Part shown: one piece after another, positions 11,515 to 22,620 of the stretch | How positions within the stretch are numbered: the stretch's first letter is position 1 | Layout of the letters: each line of letters starts with the position of its first letter | Source of the DNA: Aphrophora alni | Taxonomy: Eukaryota > Arthropoda > Insecta > Hemiptera > Aphrophoridae | Direction of reading: 5' to 3' | Assembly: GCA_963513935.1 (NCBI GenBank) | Contig: OY740773.1 | Coordinates: 99,061,291 to 99,125,290, forward strand | Length of the DNA: 64,000 nt | Notes under the pieces: generated by a model | Seen by the model: only the letters and a program-made list of their open reading frames with translations | What the model was told of the DNA's origin: nothing | The model's database searches: none | Program-made: the position numbers and the translations under genes

Positions 11515-13612
11515 ATGTTAAATAATTTCTTGTTTTATATGTGAACCTTAAATAATTTGTTACTTTATATGTAAATAATTCCATGCTACAGTTGTGAATA
11601 TTAAACCATTTCTTGCTTTATATGTGAATCCTAAATAATTTGTTTCTTCATATGTGAATACAAATAATTTGTTGCTTTATATGTGAATGTTAAGTAATGC
11701 CTTGCTTTATATATGAATGTTAAATAATATCTTGCTTTATATGTGAATGTTAAATAATTTTTGCTTTATATGTTAATGTCAAATATTTTCTTGCTTTATA
11801 CGGGAATGATAATAATTTCTTGCTTTATATGAGAATGTTAAATAATTTTTGCTTTATATGTTAATGTCAAATATTTTCTTACTTTATACGGGAATGATAA
11901 TAATTTCTTGCTTTATATGAGAATGTTAAATAATTTTTGCTTTATATGTTAATGTCAAATATTTTCTTACTTTATACGGGAATGATAATAATTTCTTGCT
12001 TTATATGTGAATGTTAAATCATTTTTGCTTTATATGTTAATGTCAAATATTTTCTTGCTTTATACGGGAATGATAATAATTTCTTGCTTTATATGAGAAT
12101 GTTAAATAATTTTTGCTTTATCTGTTAATGTCAAATATTTTCTTGCTTTATACGGGAATGATAATAATTTCTTGCTTTATATGAGAATGTTAAATAATTT
12201 TTGCTTTATATGTTAATGTCAAATATTTTCTTACTTTATACGGGAATGATAATAATTTCTTGCTTTATATGTGAATGTTAAATAATTTTTGCTTTATATG
12301 TTAATGTCAAATATTTTCTTGCTTTATACGGGAATGATAATAATTTCTTGCTTTATATGAGAATGTTAAATAATTTTTGCTTTATATGATAATGTCAAAT
12401 ATTTTCTTGCTTTATACGGGAATGATAATAATTTCTTGCTTTATATGAGAATGTTAAATAATTTTTGCTTTATATGTTAATGTCAAATATTTTCTTACTT
12501 TATACGGGAATGATAATAATTTCTTGCTTTATACATGAATGTTAAATAATTTTTGCTTTATATGTTAATGTCAAATATTTTCTTGCTTTATACGGGAATG
12601 ATAATAATTTCTTGATTTATATATGAATGTTAAATAATTTTTGCTTTATATGTTAATGTCAAATATTTTCTTGCTTTATACGGGAATGATAATAATTTCT
12701 TGCTTTATATGTGAATGTTAAATAATTTTTGCTTTATATGTTAATGTCAAATATTTTCTTACTTTATACGGGAATGATAATAATTTCTTGCTTTATATGT
12801 GAATGTTAAATAATTTTTGCTTTATATGTTAATGTCAAATATTTTCTTGCTTTATACGGGATAGATAATAATTTCTTGCTTTATATGAGAATGTTAAATA
12901 ATTTTTGCTTTATATGATAATGTCAAATATTTTTTTGCTTTATACGGGAATGATAATAATTTCTTGCTTTATATGGGAATGTTAAATAATTTTTGCTTTA
13001 TATGTTAATGTCAAATATTTTCTTACTTTATACGGGAATGATAATAATTTCTTGCTTTATATATGAATGTTAAATAATTTTTGCTTTATATGTTAATGTC
13101 AAATATTTTCTTGCTTTATACGGGAATGATAATAATTTCTTGATTTATATATGAATGTTAAATAATTTTTGCTTTATATGTTAATGTCAAATATTTTCTT
13201 GCTTTATACGGGAATGATAATAATTTCTTGCTTTATATGTGAATGTTAAATAATTTTTGCTTTATATGTTAATGTCAAATATTTTCTTACTTTATACGGG
13301 AATGATAATAATTTCTTGCTTTATATATGAATGTTAAATAATTTTTGCTTTATATGTTAATGTCAAATATTTTCTTGCTTTATACGGGAATGATAATAAT
13401 TTCTTGATTTATATATGAATGTTAAATAATTTTTGCTTTATATGTTAATGTCAAATATTTTCTTGCTTTATACGGGAATGATAATAATTTCTTGCTTTAT
13501 ATGTGAATGTTAAATAATTTTTGCTTTATATGTTAATGTCAAATATTTTCTTACTTTATACGGGAATGATAATAATTTCTTGATTTATATATGAATGTTA
13601 AATAATTTGTTG
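11515..13612 (+). repeat. 88-bp AT-rich tandem array, about 21 copies plus degenerate leader
   Basis: Anchor CGGGAATGAT recurs every 88 bp from 11801 to 13561, giving 21 copies. Each 88-bp unit consists of three related 29-30-bp subunits built on TTGCTTTATATG..AATGT.AAATAATTT. The first 230 bp (11515-11745) is an irregular leader of single subunits, which suggests a simple repeat that later amplified as a trimer. Confidence 0.93.
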
Positions 13613-14009
13613 TTTACTGTTTATCCTGGTGTATTATTTTTGCAACTTCCCAATTTATGTTTTTGAATCCAACACGTTCGTCTATTTCAGATATACCTAC
13701 AAATTATTTGGTATATTTTAATAGGACATATTACTTACTAACTATTGAACTCATTTCCTGAAAGGAAAATTGTATCATTACTTAACTATTTACAAATTAT
13801 CGAAGTTGCAAATTTATCATTTACATAATATTAGCAGAACAAATACATGTTAGCTGACTATTATCAGGTGATTAGTTTAGCTTACTATACGACTACTGTT
13901 AGTTTTCTTATAGTTTCTCACATTTATTTAGCAGGCCTAAAGAGAAAGTTATCTGAAACGTTTAAAATCGTAACAACAATTTCGTGAAAATATCTACAAA
14001 CAAGTGGAT

Positions 14010-14140
14010 GGATCATCATGGTACTTACCCAGCCCTGTCATACAATGTAATACAAGCAGATCCTTTAAGGATGAGCTCAACAATTAATCTTTTAGTAGGA
14101 AATGTATTGTATTGGTAGATCAAGGGTCTCCGATTTGCGG
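14010..14140 (+). repeat. Dispersed repeat family R4
   Basis: ATCATGGTACTTACCCAGCC and AGGAAATGTATTGTATTGGT recur at 23400-23525 (plus). A diverged inverse lies at 31800-31945. Confidence 0.5.
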
Positions 14141-14231
14141 AGGAAGACTGTTTTACACGGGTTTTTTGAAGCTTGTAATTATATGACTATACTTTTCAAC
14201 GTCAGTTAGATGTGTAGTCTATATATTTTAG

Positions 14232-14950
14232 ACTCCACTCGCTTTGCACGGAAATCTCGGTACTTATGGGGAAGCTGTAATTTGATGCAGACTGGACTCG
14301 CTTTGCACGGAAATCTCGGCACTTATGGGCAAGCTGTAATTTGATGCAGACTGGACTCGCTTTGCAAGGAAATCTCGGCACTTATGGGGAAGCTGTAATT
14401 TGATGCAGACTGGACTCGCTTTGCAAGGAAATCTCGGCACTTATGGGGAAGCTGTAATTTGATGCAGACTGGACTCGCTTTGCACGGAAATCTCGGCACT
14501 TATGGGCAAGCTGTAATTTGATGCAGACTGGACTCACTTTGCACGGAAATCTCGGCACTTATGGGGAAGCTGTAATTTGATGCAGACTGGACTCACTTTG
14601 CACGGAAATCTCGGCACTTATGGGGAAGCTGTAATTTGATGCAGACTGGACTCGCTTTGCACGGAAATCTCGGCACTTATGGGGAAGCTGTAATTTGATG
14701 CAGACTGGACTCACTTTGCACGGAAATCTCGGCACTTATGGGGAAGCTGTAATTTGATGCAGACTGGACTCGCTTTGCACGGAAATCTCGGCACTTATGG
14801 GGAAGCTGTAATTTGATGCAGACTGGACTCGCTTTGCACGGAAATCTCGGCATTTATGGGGAAGCTGTAATTTGATGCAGACTGGACTCGCTTTGCGCGG
14901 AAATCTCGGCACTTATGGGGAAGCTGTAATTTGATGCAGACTCCACTCGC
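14232..14950 (+). repeat. 59-bp tandem repeat, 12 copies
   Basis: Period 59 bp, anchor GGACTCGCTTTGCACGG, 12 nearly identical units. Variants include GCAAGG/GCACGG and ACTCAC/ACTCGC. The array is bordered at both ends by GACTCCACTCGCT, as if a single element had been internally amplified. Confidence 0.93.
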
Positions 14951-15639
14951 TGCGCTCGTGTTAGTGATTTGGCCCTACCAGTTCTTATTATACAAATATC
15001 ACATTTTTGTAGGTAGCTTTAATCTACGACCTTATACGAGTCTGTATTAATACTTCTATGATCGACGTAGCGCCAAAGAAAAGACATTCGTGACTCTGTA
15101 CTTATTTAATATACTACGAGAGTAGAAGTCCTCCTACATTTTGTAACAGATTTTGATGTTTGAGATGTCATTGAATAGGGCTCAGCCTAATGTTGTTTCG
15201 GTCCAAATTTCAAAAAAGATTGAACATAAGGGGAGGAAAATTGAAGGGATGAAAGTTGTAATTTTCAAAGTTGAGAGTTACATTTCGTATTCACAGTTGG
15301 TTTGTTGTGATTATTTAGAATAAGTGTACAAACGAAATGTAACCATCATACTAACTGTAAAACTGCAATACAAATTTTGAAAATGTCCGACGAATTTTGG
15401 AATAACATTTTTAATAAAGTTGAAAATGAGAGTTATTGGTGTTATTAGTTTTGCTTTAAAAAGAAATTTAATTTGATATGTCACGTGATATGGTTCTTAT
15501 TTTGTATTTTGAGTATACACAACAGTACCACACTTTTTGGGGGACAAGTAAAATTCAGTTCAATGTCGAATGCTTCTCTCAGATTAGTCTAGGGAATATT
15601 TTAAAAACTGTTGTGTTGTTATTTCACGTATTCAGTTCT
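14951..15639. other. Intergenic, no recognised feature
   Basis: AT-rich flank between the 59-bp array and the piggyBac element. Resemblance of a TTTAATTTGATATGTCACGTGAT stretch (about 15467) to 18510 across the element suggests related old repeats on both sides. 13613-14009 likewise shows nothing. Confidence 0.5.
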
Positions 15640-15643
15640 TTAA

Positions 15644-15662
15644 CCCTCCGGTAGGCGCGCGG
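15644..15662 (+). repeat. piggyBac left terminal inverted repeat
   Basis: CCCTCCGGTAGGCGCGCGG follows directly after TTAA (15640-15643). It matches the right end with one difference. CCCT at the tip is typical of piggyBac elements. Confidence 0.93.
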
Positions 15663-15687
15663 TTGCCCAAAACGTGGTTAGGCGCGC

Positions 15688-15705
15688 GGGGTACAGCTGT
15701 ACCCC
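15688..15705. repeat. Subterminal 18-bp perfect palindrome in piggyBac
   Basis: GGGGTACAGCTGTACCCC is a perfect 18-bp palindrome. Degenerate copies lie at 18200-18217 and 18371-18388, always abutting GGCGCGCG. By analogy with the internal repeats of known piggyBac elements they are probably transposase binding sites. That role is inferred. Confidence 0.75.
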
Positions 15706-16407
15706 AAGATATATATATATATTGATTTATCATCCTGTTTGTTAATATTTTATTTAAATAACATCAATAAGTCGTGCATACACTACTTCTGAACTATTAT
15801 ATGTGATTATGGCTTAAATAAAAAAACTATCTATGACCATATTGTACATAGTTTGTAAATGTGATCTTTCGTGAATTTTTGTCTAAAGTTTTGTTCAATG
15901 TTTAGGCTTTTGAAACTTTTTTTTTTTCAAGGTAACAAATAATTACAAACAATGATTTTCATTGACAATTTTATTCCTAGGCCAAATTCATAAGATTTAC
16001 ATTAATTTTTTATTGGATATACGTAATAAACTGATATACACAACACAATGTCACATTTCAGCTGTACGAATTATTGGAAATAATATGCAAATTTACTTGT
16101 AAACACCTCAGATAGTATTAGCATGTCATTATTTCAAGTTAAACTCAAAACACATACAAAGTTAAAAAACAACAATGTAAATATATGTATATTGTACATT
16201 AATACACTTATAAACACTTAAGATTAACAAATTTTAGTACTTCAAATACAACTGGAAATTAATATTGTATGAATTAATTTGTATACGGTTCAGTGGTATT
16301 ATCATGTCATAATAAATAAAAAATATGTAAACACAAATGATTGAATATATGTATCATAATATAGTAACTCCAAAAAATTACATGAGTGATGCATTTGTAA
16401 AACTCCT

Positions 16408-18177
16408 TTAGAAACAAGCCCTACACACAGTGAACGAATGTTCAACACATACCTTGAGAGCACATTTGTCACAATTCTTTCTTGATTTTCGATCCTTTTT
16501 TCTTGGACACAAATAACAGCGACCAACGGCGTTGTTCTGGATGTGTTGAGGTCCATCTGGTATGATCCCGAGAAGCTCCTTCCCTCTGTTCTTTAGTTGG
16601 ACTGGTAGACTATTGATTTGACACCTTCTTTCTATCTGTGGCTTGATGAGTTCCCAGGCAACCTTTTGTATGAACTCTGTTCTCGGTAATGGTTTTGCTG
16701 TGGGGTTGTTGAACTTGTAAACACAAAGTGCGTTGATTGAAGAAATGTTCATGAGATCAAAAAAAATCACCATAGGCCATCGCCTTGTGTTTCTTGCAAC
16801 GTTGTACTTTGCACACATTTGATTGAGAACATCTACGCCAATTTTGGTTTTATTGTAAAATGTTACAATTTCAGGTTTTTGGCTTGGTCCGGTCTCATCG
16901 TCAATTTTATCGTCGTGATGCATCGTTGACAAAAGAATTACTGCCTTGTTAGGCTTTGGACAGTAAGAAACAAGCGTCTTTTTCTTGTGAAATGCAAACA
17001 GAGAAGAACTAGGTTGTCTTTCTTTGCAAGGCCTCAATTCATGGGGGACACCAACACGTGTAGATTTAATTGTGCCAACAATCGTCAATTTCTTTTCTTG
17101 TAACAGTTTTTCAGATAATGATACAGATGTGAACCAGTTGTCAATAGTTACATTTCGATTTGTATTTGAAATAGGTTCTACCATTCTGACTGTCACGTCC
17201 TCTGAAGAATTTGATGTCTTGTATGGACCATTTGGTTGAGTTCCAGCGTAAATTTCCAGGTTTACTGTATATATTGTTTTCGCACACACAAGGGCAAACA
17301 CCTTTATGCCATACCTTGCAGGTTTTTTCGGCATATACATGCGAAACGGACATTTCCCTCGAAATGCAACCAATTGTTCATCAACTGTACAGAATTCACT
17401 TGGAGTAAAAAAGTTCTGATAATTTTGTACGCTCAGTTCAAACAGCTCTCTGATTGGTGCTAATCTGTCAATTTCCCTCCTTTGCTGACGATCTCTGTAG
17501 TCATCAAACCGCAGACAGCGCATGAGAAAATGAAATCTCTTTTCACTTATAGCAAGATAGCATGATTCAACTCCTGACCCTTTGCTATTATCCCATATGT
17601 GCTTAGTTTTCTTTCTGCTACTTCCTAATGTACCGGAAAGAAACAGAATTCCAAGAAAGGCACGGATTTCTACCTCGTCAGTGTTTCTTGCATCTCTGTC
17701 TCTATGAAAATTTTCCCTGACCACGTTAATATAAATGTTAGTTGAGGTAACTATCAATCGGATCAACGTGTCATCCATAAATAAGTTGAAACATTCAATC
17801 TCAGAAACCTTTCCTCTAGCCTCTCCTTTAGGTCCTGGAAGCCTAACAATTATGTTTTCTGCCCTGGTTCGGACATTTCTTGCTAGTGGAGAATTTTTCC
17901 TCCATTTCATAACATTTTTATCCTTATCTCTTACCAAGTATACATATGCAAGCGGAACGTCATCACCATCGTCTTCATCCAGGTACGAAATCTCTGCATC
18001 AGGCTCATTAGGCTCTTGAACTGCTTCTTCTGTATCAGAATCATGGATCTCTTCTTCCACAATATCTTCTTCACCATCGTCACTGTCATTTTCCACAAAG
18101 TCGTCCTCATCTGATGACTCTCCTTGAAACAGTTCATGGATAATCGAGTCATCACACAATCTTATACGCTTCGCCAT
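16408..18177 (-). CDS. piggyBac transposase (DDE_Tnp_1_7 type)
   Basis: A 589-aa intronless protein that would excise and insert the surrounding element at TTAA sites in the nucleus. The first 75 residues are strongly acidic (runs of D/E/S), as usual for the family. The catalytic aspartates fit D266 (in VDEQLVAF), D346 (in VTIDNWFTS) and D449 (in GVDVLNQM), with spacing matching the D268/D346/D447 triad of the moth piggyBac enzyme. The C-terminus is a cysteine-rich DNA-binding domain with C554, C557, C569, C572, C577, H580, C585 and C588, followed by the stop. The start ATG at 18177 lies about 25 bp from a subterminal palindrome at 18200-18217, so that motif probably sits in the promoter or 5' UTR. 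Length and all key residues are normal. I see no frameshift or internal stop. Confidence 0.95.
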   Translation of the reverse strand: MAKRIRLCDDSIIHELFQGESSDEDDFVENDSDDGEEDIVEEEIHDSDTEEAVQEPNEPDAEISYLDEDDGDDVPLAYVYLVRDKDKNVMKWRKNSPLARNVRTRAENIIVRLPGPKGEARGKVSEIECFNLFMDDTLIRLIVTSTNIYINVVRENFHRDRDARNTDEVEIRAFLGILFLSGTLGSSRKKTKHIWDNSKGSGVESCYLAISEKRFHFLMRCLRFDDYRDRQQRREIDRLAPIRELFELSVQNYQNFFTPSEFCTVDEQLVAFRGKCPFRMYMPKKPARYGIKVFALVCAKTIYTVNLEIYAGTQPNGPYKTSNSSEDVTVRMVEPISNTNRNVTIDNWFTSVSLSEKLLQEKKLTIVGTIKSTRVGVPHELRPCKERQPSSSLFAFHKKKTLVSYCPKPNKAVILLSTMHHDDKIDDETGPSQKPEIVTFYNKTKIGVDVLNQMCAKYNVARNTRRWPMVIFFDLMNISSINALCVYKFNNPTAKPLPRTEFIQKVAWELIKPQIERRCQINSLPVQLKNRGKELLGIIPDGPQHIQNNAVGRCYLCPRKKDRKSRKNCDKCALKVCVEHSFTVCRACF

Positions 18178-18386
18178 AACAGAACACGAATAGGCGCGCG
18201 GGGTACACTTGTACCCCAGAGCGATTCAAACAAGAATAACACAGCGATCGATACTCGGTGACGTTTCGAGTCGCACTGACCTTGTAGCTCAAGAGCCGGT
18301 TTGAAGGTACTCTAGCGCTCACCTTACCCTAGCGGCAGGGTAAAAAGTTACAAAGGAAACAAAACTGTCTGGGGTACAACCGTACC

Positions 18387-18405
18387 CCGCGCGCCTACTG
18401 GAGGG
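18387..18405 (-). repeat. piggyBac right terminal inverted repeat
   Basis: CCGCGCGCCTACTGGAGGG, followed by the TTAA duplication at 18406-18409. It overlaps the subterminal motif GGGGTACAACCGTACCCC at 18371-18388. Confidence 0.93.
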
Positions 18406-18409
18406 TTAA

Positions 18410-19171
18410 TAATTAAAAGACTCAAATTAATTTTGTGCCACCATTTTTATTACGGTCATACAAAAAATATATTTTTTGAGCTCCATTAATTTCATCTTTT
18501 TATCCCCTTTAATTTGACATGCCACAAGATGTGGGTTCCCATTTGAACATTTTGAATACCACCCACAATTCTCCTCTTTAGGGCGAGGTGAAAAATTCTA
18601 AACTATCATAAATGAAACTTCAGGGGACCTAGTTAACAGTCCCAAAAGGGTTTGGCTCTATTTAGTTCATACGAAAGTTAAGGGGTGGGGGGACTTTACT
18701 AACACACTCTATATGGAAAATTTAAAATAAGTCAAATTTATTTATGTTTTTATTTCTAAGAAGAAAGAAGAATATACTATACAAATTAATTTCATTGTTA
18801 ATTTTGAAAAAAAAAAAAATTTTACTCTTTTTATCCATTTCATTTTATTTCTAATGATTCATTTCTTTATTTCTTATTATAAATTGTTCATATTTCGAGT
18901 ATTTGTTTATTATTATTTGTATTATTTTTTTATGATTTTACTATGTTTTGGATGTCTGTTCAGGATTTTAACAATTTTAAAAATAAATAATTTAAAAAAA
19001 TATATTTAAATTTGAAAATGTTGATTTACACTCAAAGGGGTCTTTTTGAGGGTTTGTGAAAATTGGCTGTATACGATAAATTCAAATTAATACTTCCCGG
19101 AAAATTTCCTTATTATTTAAAGGCAATAAACCTCTCATAATCACCTTATAAAAAAAAGAACAAAAAATAAA
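18410..19171. other. Intergenic, old repeats only
   Basis: AT-rich, homopolymer-rich DNA to the right of the piggyBac element. No coding signal. 20081-20569 and 22426-22620 are also featureless apart from the promoter context of the SAP exon. Confidence 0.5.
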
Positions 19172-19332
19172 GAGCCCTTCTTTACTCTAATTGCGTTAAA
19201 GTCGAAGAGAACAAGAATTGGTCAAGAGAAACGTGATAAGATCTAACCTAACACTACATGAAAAAGGTGTAGATCCAGCTAGAGCCTCGGGATTGTCACG
19301 CCCTTACTCTTTATACGTGAATCCCTGAGCGT
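19172..19332 (+). repeat. R1 dispersed repeat copy
   Basis: Contains ACTCTAATTGCGTTA, GAACAAGAATTGGTCAAGAG, GTGTAGATCCAGCTAGAG, CCTCGGGATTG and ATCCCTGAG. One of the most complete copies, about 160 bp. Confidence 0.75.
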
Positions 19333-19454
19333 GTATAATAAATATGAAAGAAGTAATCCCCAAACACAATTAATGTTATAAAGTTTAAATCCTTAAGTAC
19401 ATTTTGGTACTAAGCTAATATCCTCAGAGGGATATAAACAAATACTGGACACTG

Positions 19455-19530
19455 CGTTCTAAAATGAATCCCTCATACTCGGTATCAAAACGCCTTTCCT
19501 CTTCTTCCGACTAATACGCACCCATTATAT
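19455..19530 (-). pseudogene. Degenerate duplicate of the SAP exon tail
   Basis: About 75 bp closely resembling 19638-19712, the 3' part of the SAP exon (region encoding the AYSSEEEKGVF..RRRESFSNAHG stretch). It lies just downstream in the presumed intron. A stop codon (TAG, where the exon has a TCG) breaks the copy. It shows that a partial tandem duplication happened here. Confidence 0.55.
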
Positions 19531-19624
19531 GCTTTTTTAATGTTTAAGAAAATTGGCTATACACAAAAAATTTAGTCAAATTTCTGTACACGACAGACCA
19601 GAATCATACTAACTCTAAACTTAC

Positions 19625-20032
19625 CCTAATAAAAAATCCATGTGCGTTCGAAAACGATTCCCTCCTTCTCGGTATGAAAACGCCTTTCTCTTCTTCCGAC
19701 GAATACGCACCATCACTATAAGTCCTTCTTTTTTTTGGCACAAACTTCACACACGATAATTCCCGAAAGATATTCTTCGGCACAAACCTACTCAATTCGC
19801 GGAAACTCGTCAAATCCCGGAAAGAAAGCTTTCTATGCGGCGTTTTAGGCGATACTACGGGCGTATTAACAACGCTCATACCTTGAAAAGCATCATCGAA
19901 CTCCTCACTACACAGAAAACTCTGCAATCTTAGTATCAGATCGGATTCCTTGCCGGAAGTATCCAGCTGATAATATCCAGCCAGCTGTTTTAATTCCGCT
20001 AAATTCATTTCTTGAACGTCTTTGTTATCCAT
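19625..20032 (-). CDS. First coding exon of a SAP-domain protein
   Basis: The exon starts at ATG 20032 in a strong context (ACAATGG) and runs 136 codons to a perfect donor, AGG|GTAAGT, at 19619-19624 (phase 0). The residues MNLAELKQLAGYYQLDTSGKESDLILRLQSFL (about 9-40) form a SAP motif, a DNA-binding helix pair found in nuclear and chromatin proteins. Residues after 70 are rich in R, K, S and F, with two copies of an F/L-RELS..FVPK phrase. Upstream are an Inr and DPE (see 20047-20080). Reading past the donor gives only 6 more codons before a stop, which supports splicing. Either a host gene or a spliced transposon gene is possible; I cannot name it. Further exons downstream are not found. Confidence 0.6.
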
Positions 20033-20046
20033 TGTTAGAACATAAC

Positions 20047-20080
20047 TGTCCACACACGACGAATGTCACTCTACTACTGA
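20047..20080 (-). promoter_or_regulatory. Inr + DPE core promoter for the SAP-domain exon
   Basis: On the minus strand TCAGT (20080-20076) fits the insect initiator with A+1 at 20078. GGACA at 20051-20047 falls exactly at +28 to +32 and fits the DPE consensus RGWYV. The implied 5' UTR is 46 nt before the ATG at 20032. No TATA box is at -30. The exact spacing makes chance less likely, though short motifs remain modest evidence. Confidence 0.5.
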
Positions 20081-20569
20081 TAAAGCTAAGTGTTACCACG
20101 TGATTAAATGATAAGAAAAGGTAGTTGAGTGTTTGAAATCCACATTAAGACTGAAGATGGTGCTGTAATGTATGCAATAGTAGGGAGGGTCGAAGTTAAT
20201 TGATTATACTCTATGCCTGTAGGTGTTTTAACTATGAAGTCAGGACACGCACTATGGAGCTAACCTTGAACAATATGGTCGGAATCAACATTAAATATTC
20301 AAAAAAATAATATGGCTATATTTAGAATTATAATCGAAACAGGTTTCTTGTCATCTTTGTACTATCCCGGCCAACAAGATGTTGTGTCTTCCGTAAACAG
20401 ATGGCTTATGATGACAGGCTGTTTAAACCTTTTAGTAGTTTGTAAAATAGATAGTTTAAAAAAGTTTTAACAACTAATGGAGCATTATTAAATAACAGTT
20501 TATTTATTTAACCGATTTGTATCACACTTTTGGAAACTGATAAAATTTAGAGCTAACAATCGGTTCAAA

Positions 20570-22425
20570 AACATTGCACAAACTTTCTCACTCACCCATT
20601 CCAAAAACATTTCAAAAACTTTCTCACTCACCCATTCCAAAAACATTTCAAAAACTTTCTCACTCACCCATCCCAAAAACATTGCACAAACTTTCTCACT
20701 CACCCATCCCAAAAACATTGCACAAACTTTCTCACTCACCGATTCCAAAAACATTGCACACACTTTCTCACTCACCCATCCCAAAAACATTTCAAAAACT
20801 TTCTCACTCACCCATTCCAAAAACATTTCAAAAACTTTCTCACTCACCCATCCCAAAAACATTGCACAAACTTTCTCACTCACCCATCAAAAAACATTGC
20901 ACAAACTTTCTCACTCACCGATTCCAAAAACATTGCACACACTTTCTCACTCACCCATTCCAAAAACATTTCAAAAACTTTCTCACTCACCCATCCCAAA
21001 AACATTGCACAAACTTTCTCACTCACCCATCCCAAAAACATTGCACAAACTTTCTCACTCACCGATTCCAAAAACATTGCACACACTTTCTCACTCACCA
21101 ATCCCAAAAACATTGCACAAACTTTCTCACTCACCGATCCCAAAAACATTGCACACACTTTCTCACTCACCCATTCCAAAAACATTTCAAAAACTTTCTC
21201 ACTCACCCATCCCAAAAACATTGCACAAACTTTCTCACTCACCCATCCCAAAAACATTGCACAAACTTTCTCACTCACCGATTCCAAAAACATTGCACAC
21301 ACTTTCTCACTCACCCATTCCAAAAACATTTCAAAAACTTTCTCACTCACCCATCCCAAAAACATTGCACAAACTTTCTCACTCACCGATCCCAAAAACA
21401 TTGCACAAACTTTCTCACTCACCGATTCCAAAAACATTGCACACACTTTCTCACTCACCCATTCCAAAAACATTTCAAAAACTTTCTCACTCACCCATCC
21501 CAAAAACATTGCACAAACTTTCTCACTCACCCATCCCAAAAACATTGCACAAACTTTCTCACTCACCGATTCCAAAAACATTGCACACACTTTCTCACTC
21601 ACCGATCCCAAAAACATTGCACATACTTTCTCACTTACCCATTCCAAAAACATTTCAAAAACTTTCTCACTCACCCATTTCCAAAAACATTGCACACACT
21701 TTCTCACTCACCAATCCCAAAAACAGTGCACAAACTTTCTCACTCACCAATCCCAAAAACATTGCACAAACTTTCTCACTCACCGATCCCAAAAACATTT
21801 CAAAAACTTTCTCACTCACTCATTCCAAAAACATTGCACACACTTTCTCACTCACCTATCCCAAAAACATTGCACAAACTTTCTCACTCACCAATCCCAA
21901 AAACATTGCACAAACTTTCTCACTCACCAATCCCAAAAACATTGCACAAACTTTCTCACTCACCCATCCCAAAAACATTTCAAAAACTTTCTCACTCACC
22001 CATCCCAAAAACATTTCAAAAACTTTCTCACTCACTCATTCCAAAAACATTGCACACACTTTCTCACTCACCCATCCCAAAAACATTGCACAAACTTTCT
22101 CACTCACCAATCCCAAAAACATTGCACAAACTTTCTCACTCACCGATCCCAAAAACATTTCAAAAACTTTCTCACTCACCCATCCCAAAAACATTTCAAA
22201 AACTTTCTCACTCACTCATTCCAAAAACATTGCACACACTTTCTCACTCACCCATCCCAAAATATTGCACAAACTTTCTCACTCACCGATCCCAAAAACA
22301 TTTCAAAAACTTTCTCACTCACTCATTCCAAAAACATTGCACACACTTTCTCACTCACCAATCCCAAAAACATACACAAACTTTCTCACTCACCGATCCC
22401 AAAAACATTGCACACACTTTCTCAC
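20570..22425 (+). repeat. 36-bp minisatellite, about 51 copies, higher-order structure
   Basis: The unit is 36 bp (anchor ACTTTCTCACTCACC). Three core variants alternate: ATTGCACAAA, ATTGCACACA and ATTTCAAAAA. These combine with linker variants CCATCCC, CCATTCC, CGATTCC, CAATCCC and TCATTCC. From about 20920 to 21640 they form a four-unit (144-bp) higher-order repeat. Since 36 is divisible by three and the unit lacks stops in several frames, open frames of up to 618 codons appear on both strands. They are artefacts, with no unique flanking coding sequence, and they break at single-unit indels. Confidence 0.95.
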
Positions 22426-22620
22426 CGTAGAATATATGGAACGTATAGTTGAATAATTTGAGAATGATATTAAAACATTAAAATGAAGTCACAATCAAGA
22501 AATGAACCACCATTCCCTGAATAATAAAAAATAAAAACTACTTGACAAATGTCGCCTTACGTATATACTACCATGGATACTTCCGTGTGTACAGGTATCA
22601 AGTGATGAGAAAATCAGGAG

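Larger units (their letters stand above)
15644..18405 (-). mobile_element. Complete piggyBac-family DNA transposon
   Basis: A 2762-bp element bounded by TTAA at 15640-15643 and 18406-18409, the invariant target duplication of piggyBac elements. The left end reads CCCTCCGGTAGGCGCGCGG. The right end is its inverse with one mismatch (CCGCGCGCCTACTGGAGGG). Both ends carry subterminal copies of an approximately palindromic GGGGTACA..TGTACCCC motif at 15688-15705, 18200-18217 and 18371-18388, next to repeats of the GGCGCGCG core. One uninterrupted transposase gene lies inside on the minus strand. Because ends, duplications and coding region are all intact, this looks like a recent and possibly autonomous insertion. 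Flanking DNA is older dispersed repeat. Confidence 0.95.

Noticed and set aside
20033..20053. Seven extra codons before the SAP protein start
   Set aside because: They begin with GTG, while the ATG at 20032 has a strong Kozak context.
20500..22456. Very long open frames on both strands (up to 618 codons) made of 12-residue repeats
   Set aside because: The 36-bp tandem unit is a multiple of three and free of stops in several frames. Frames switch at single-unit indels and there is no unique coding sequence at either end.
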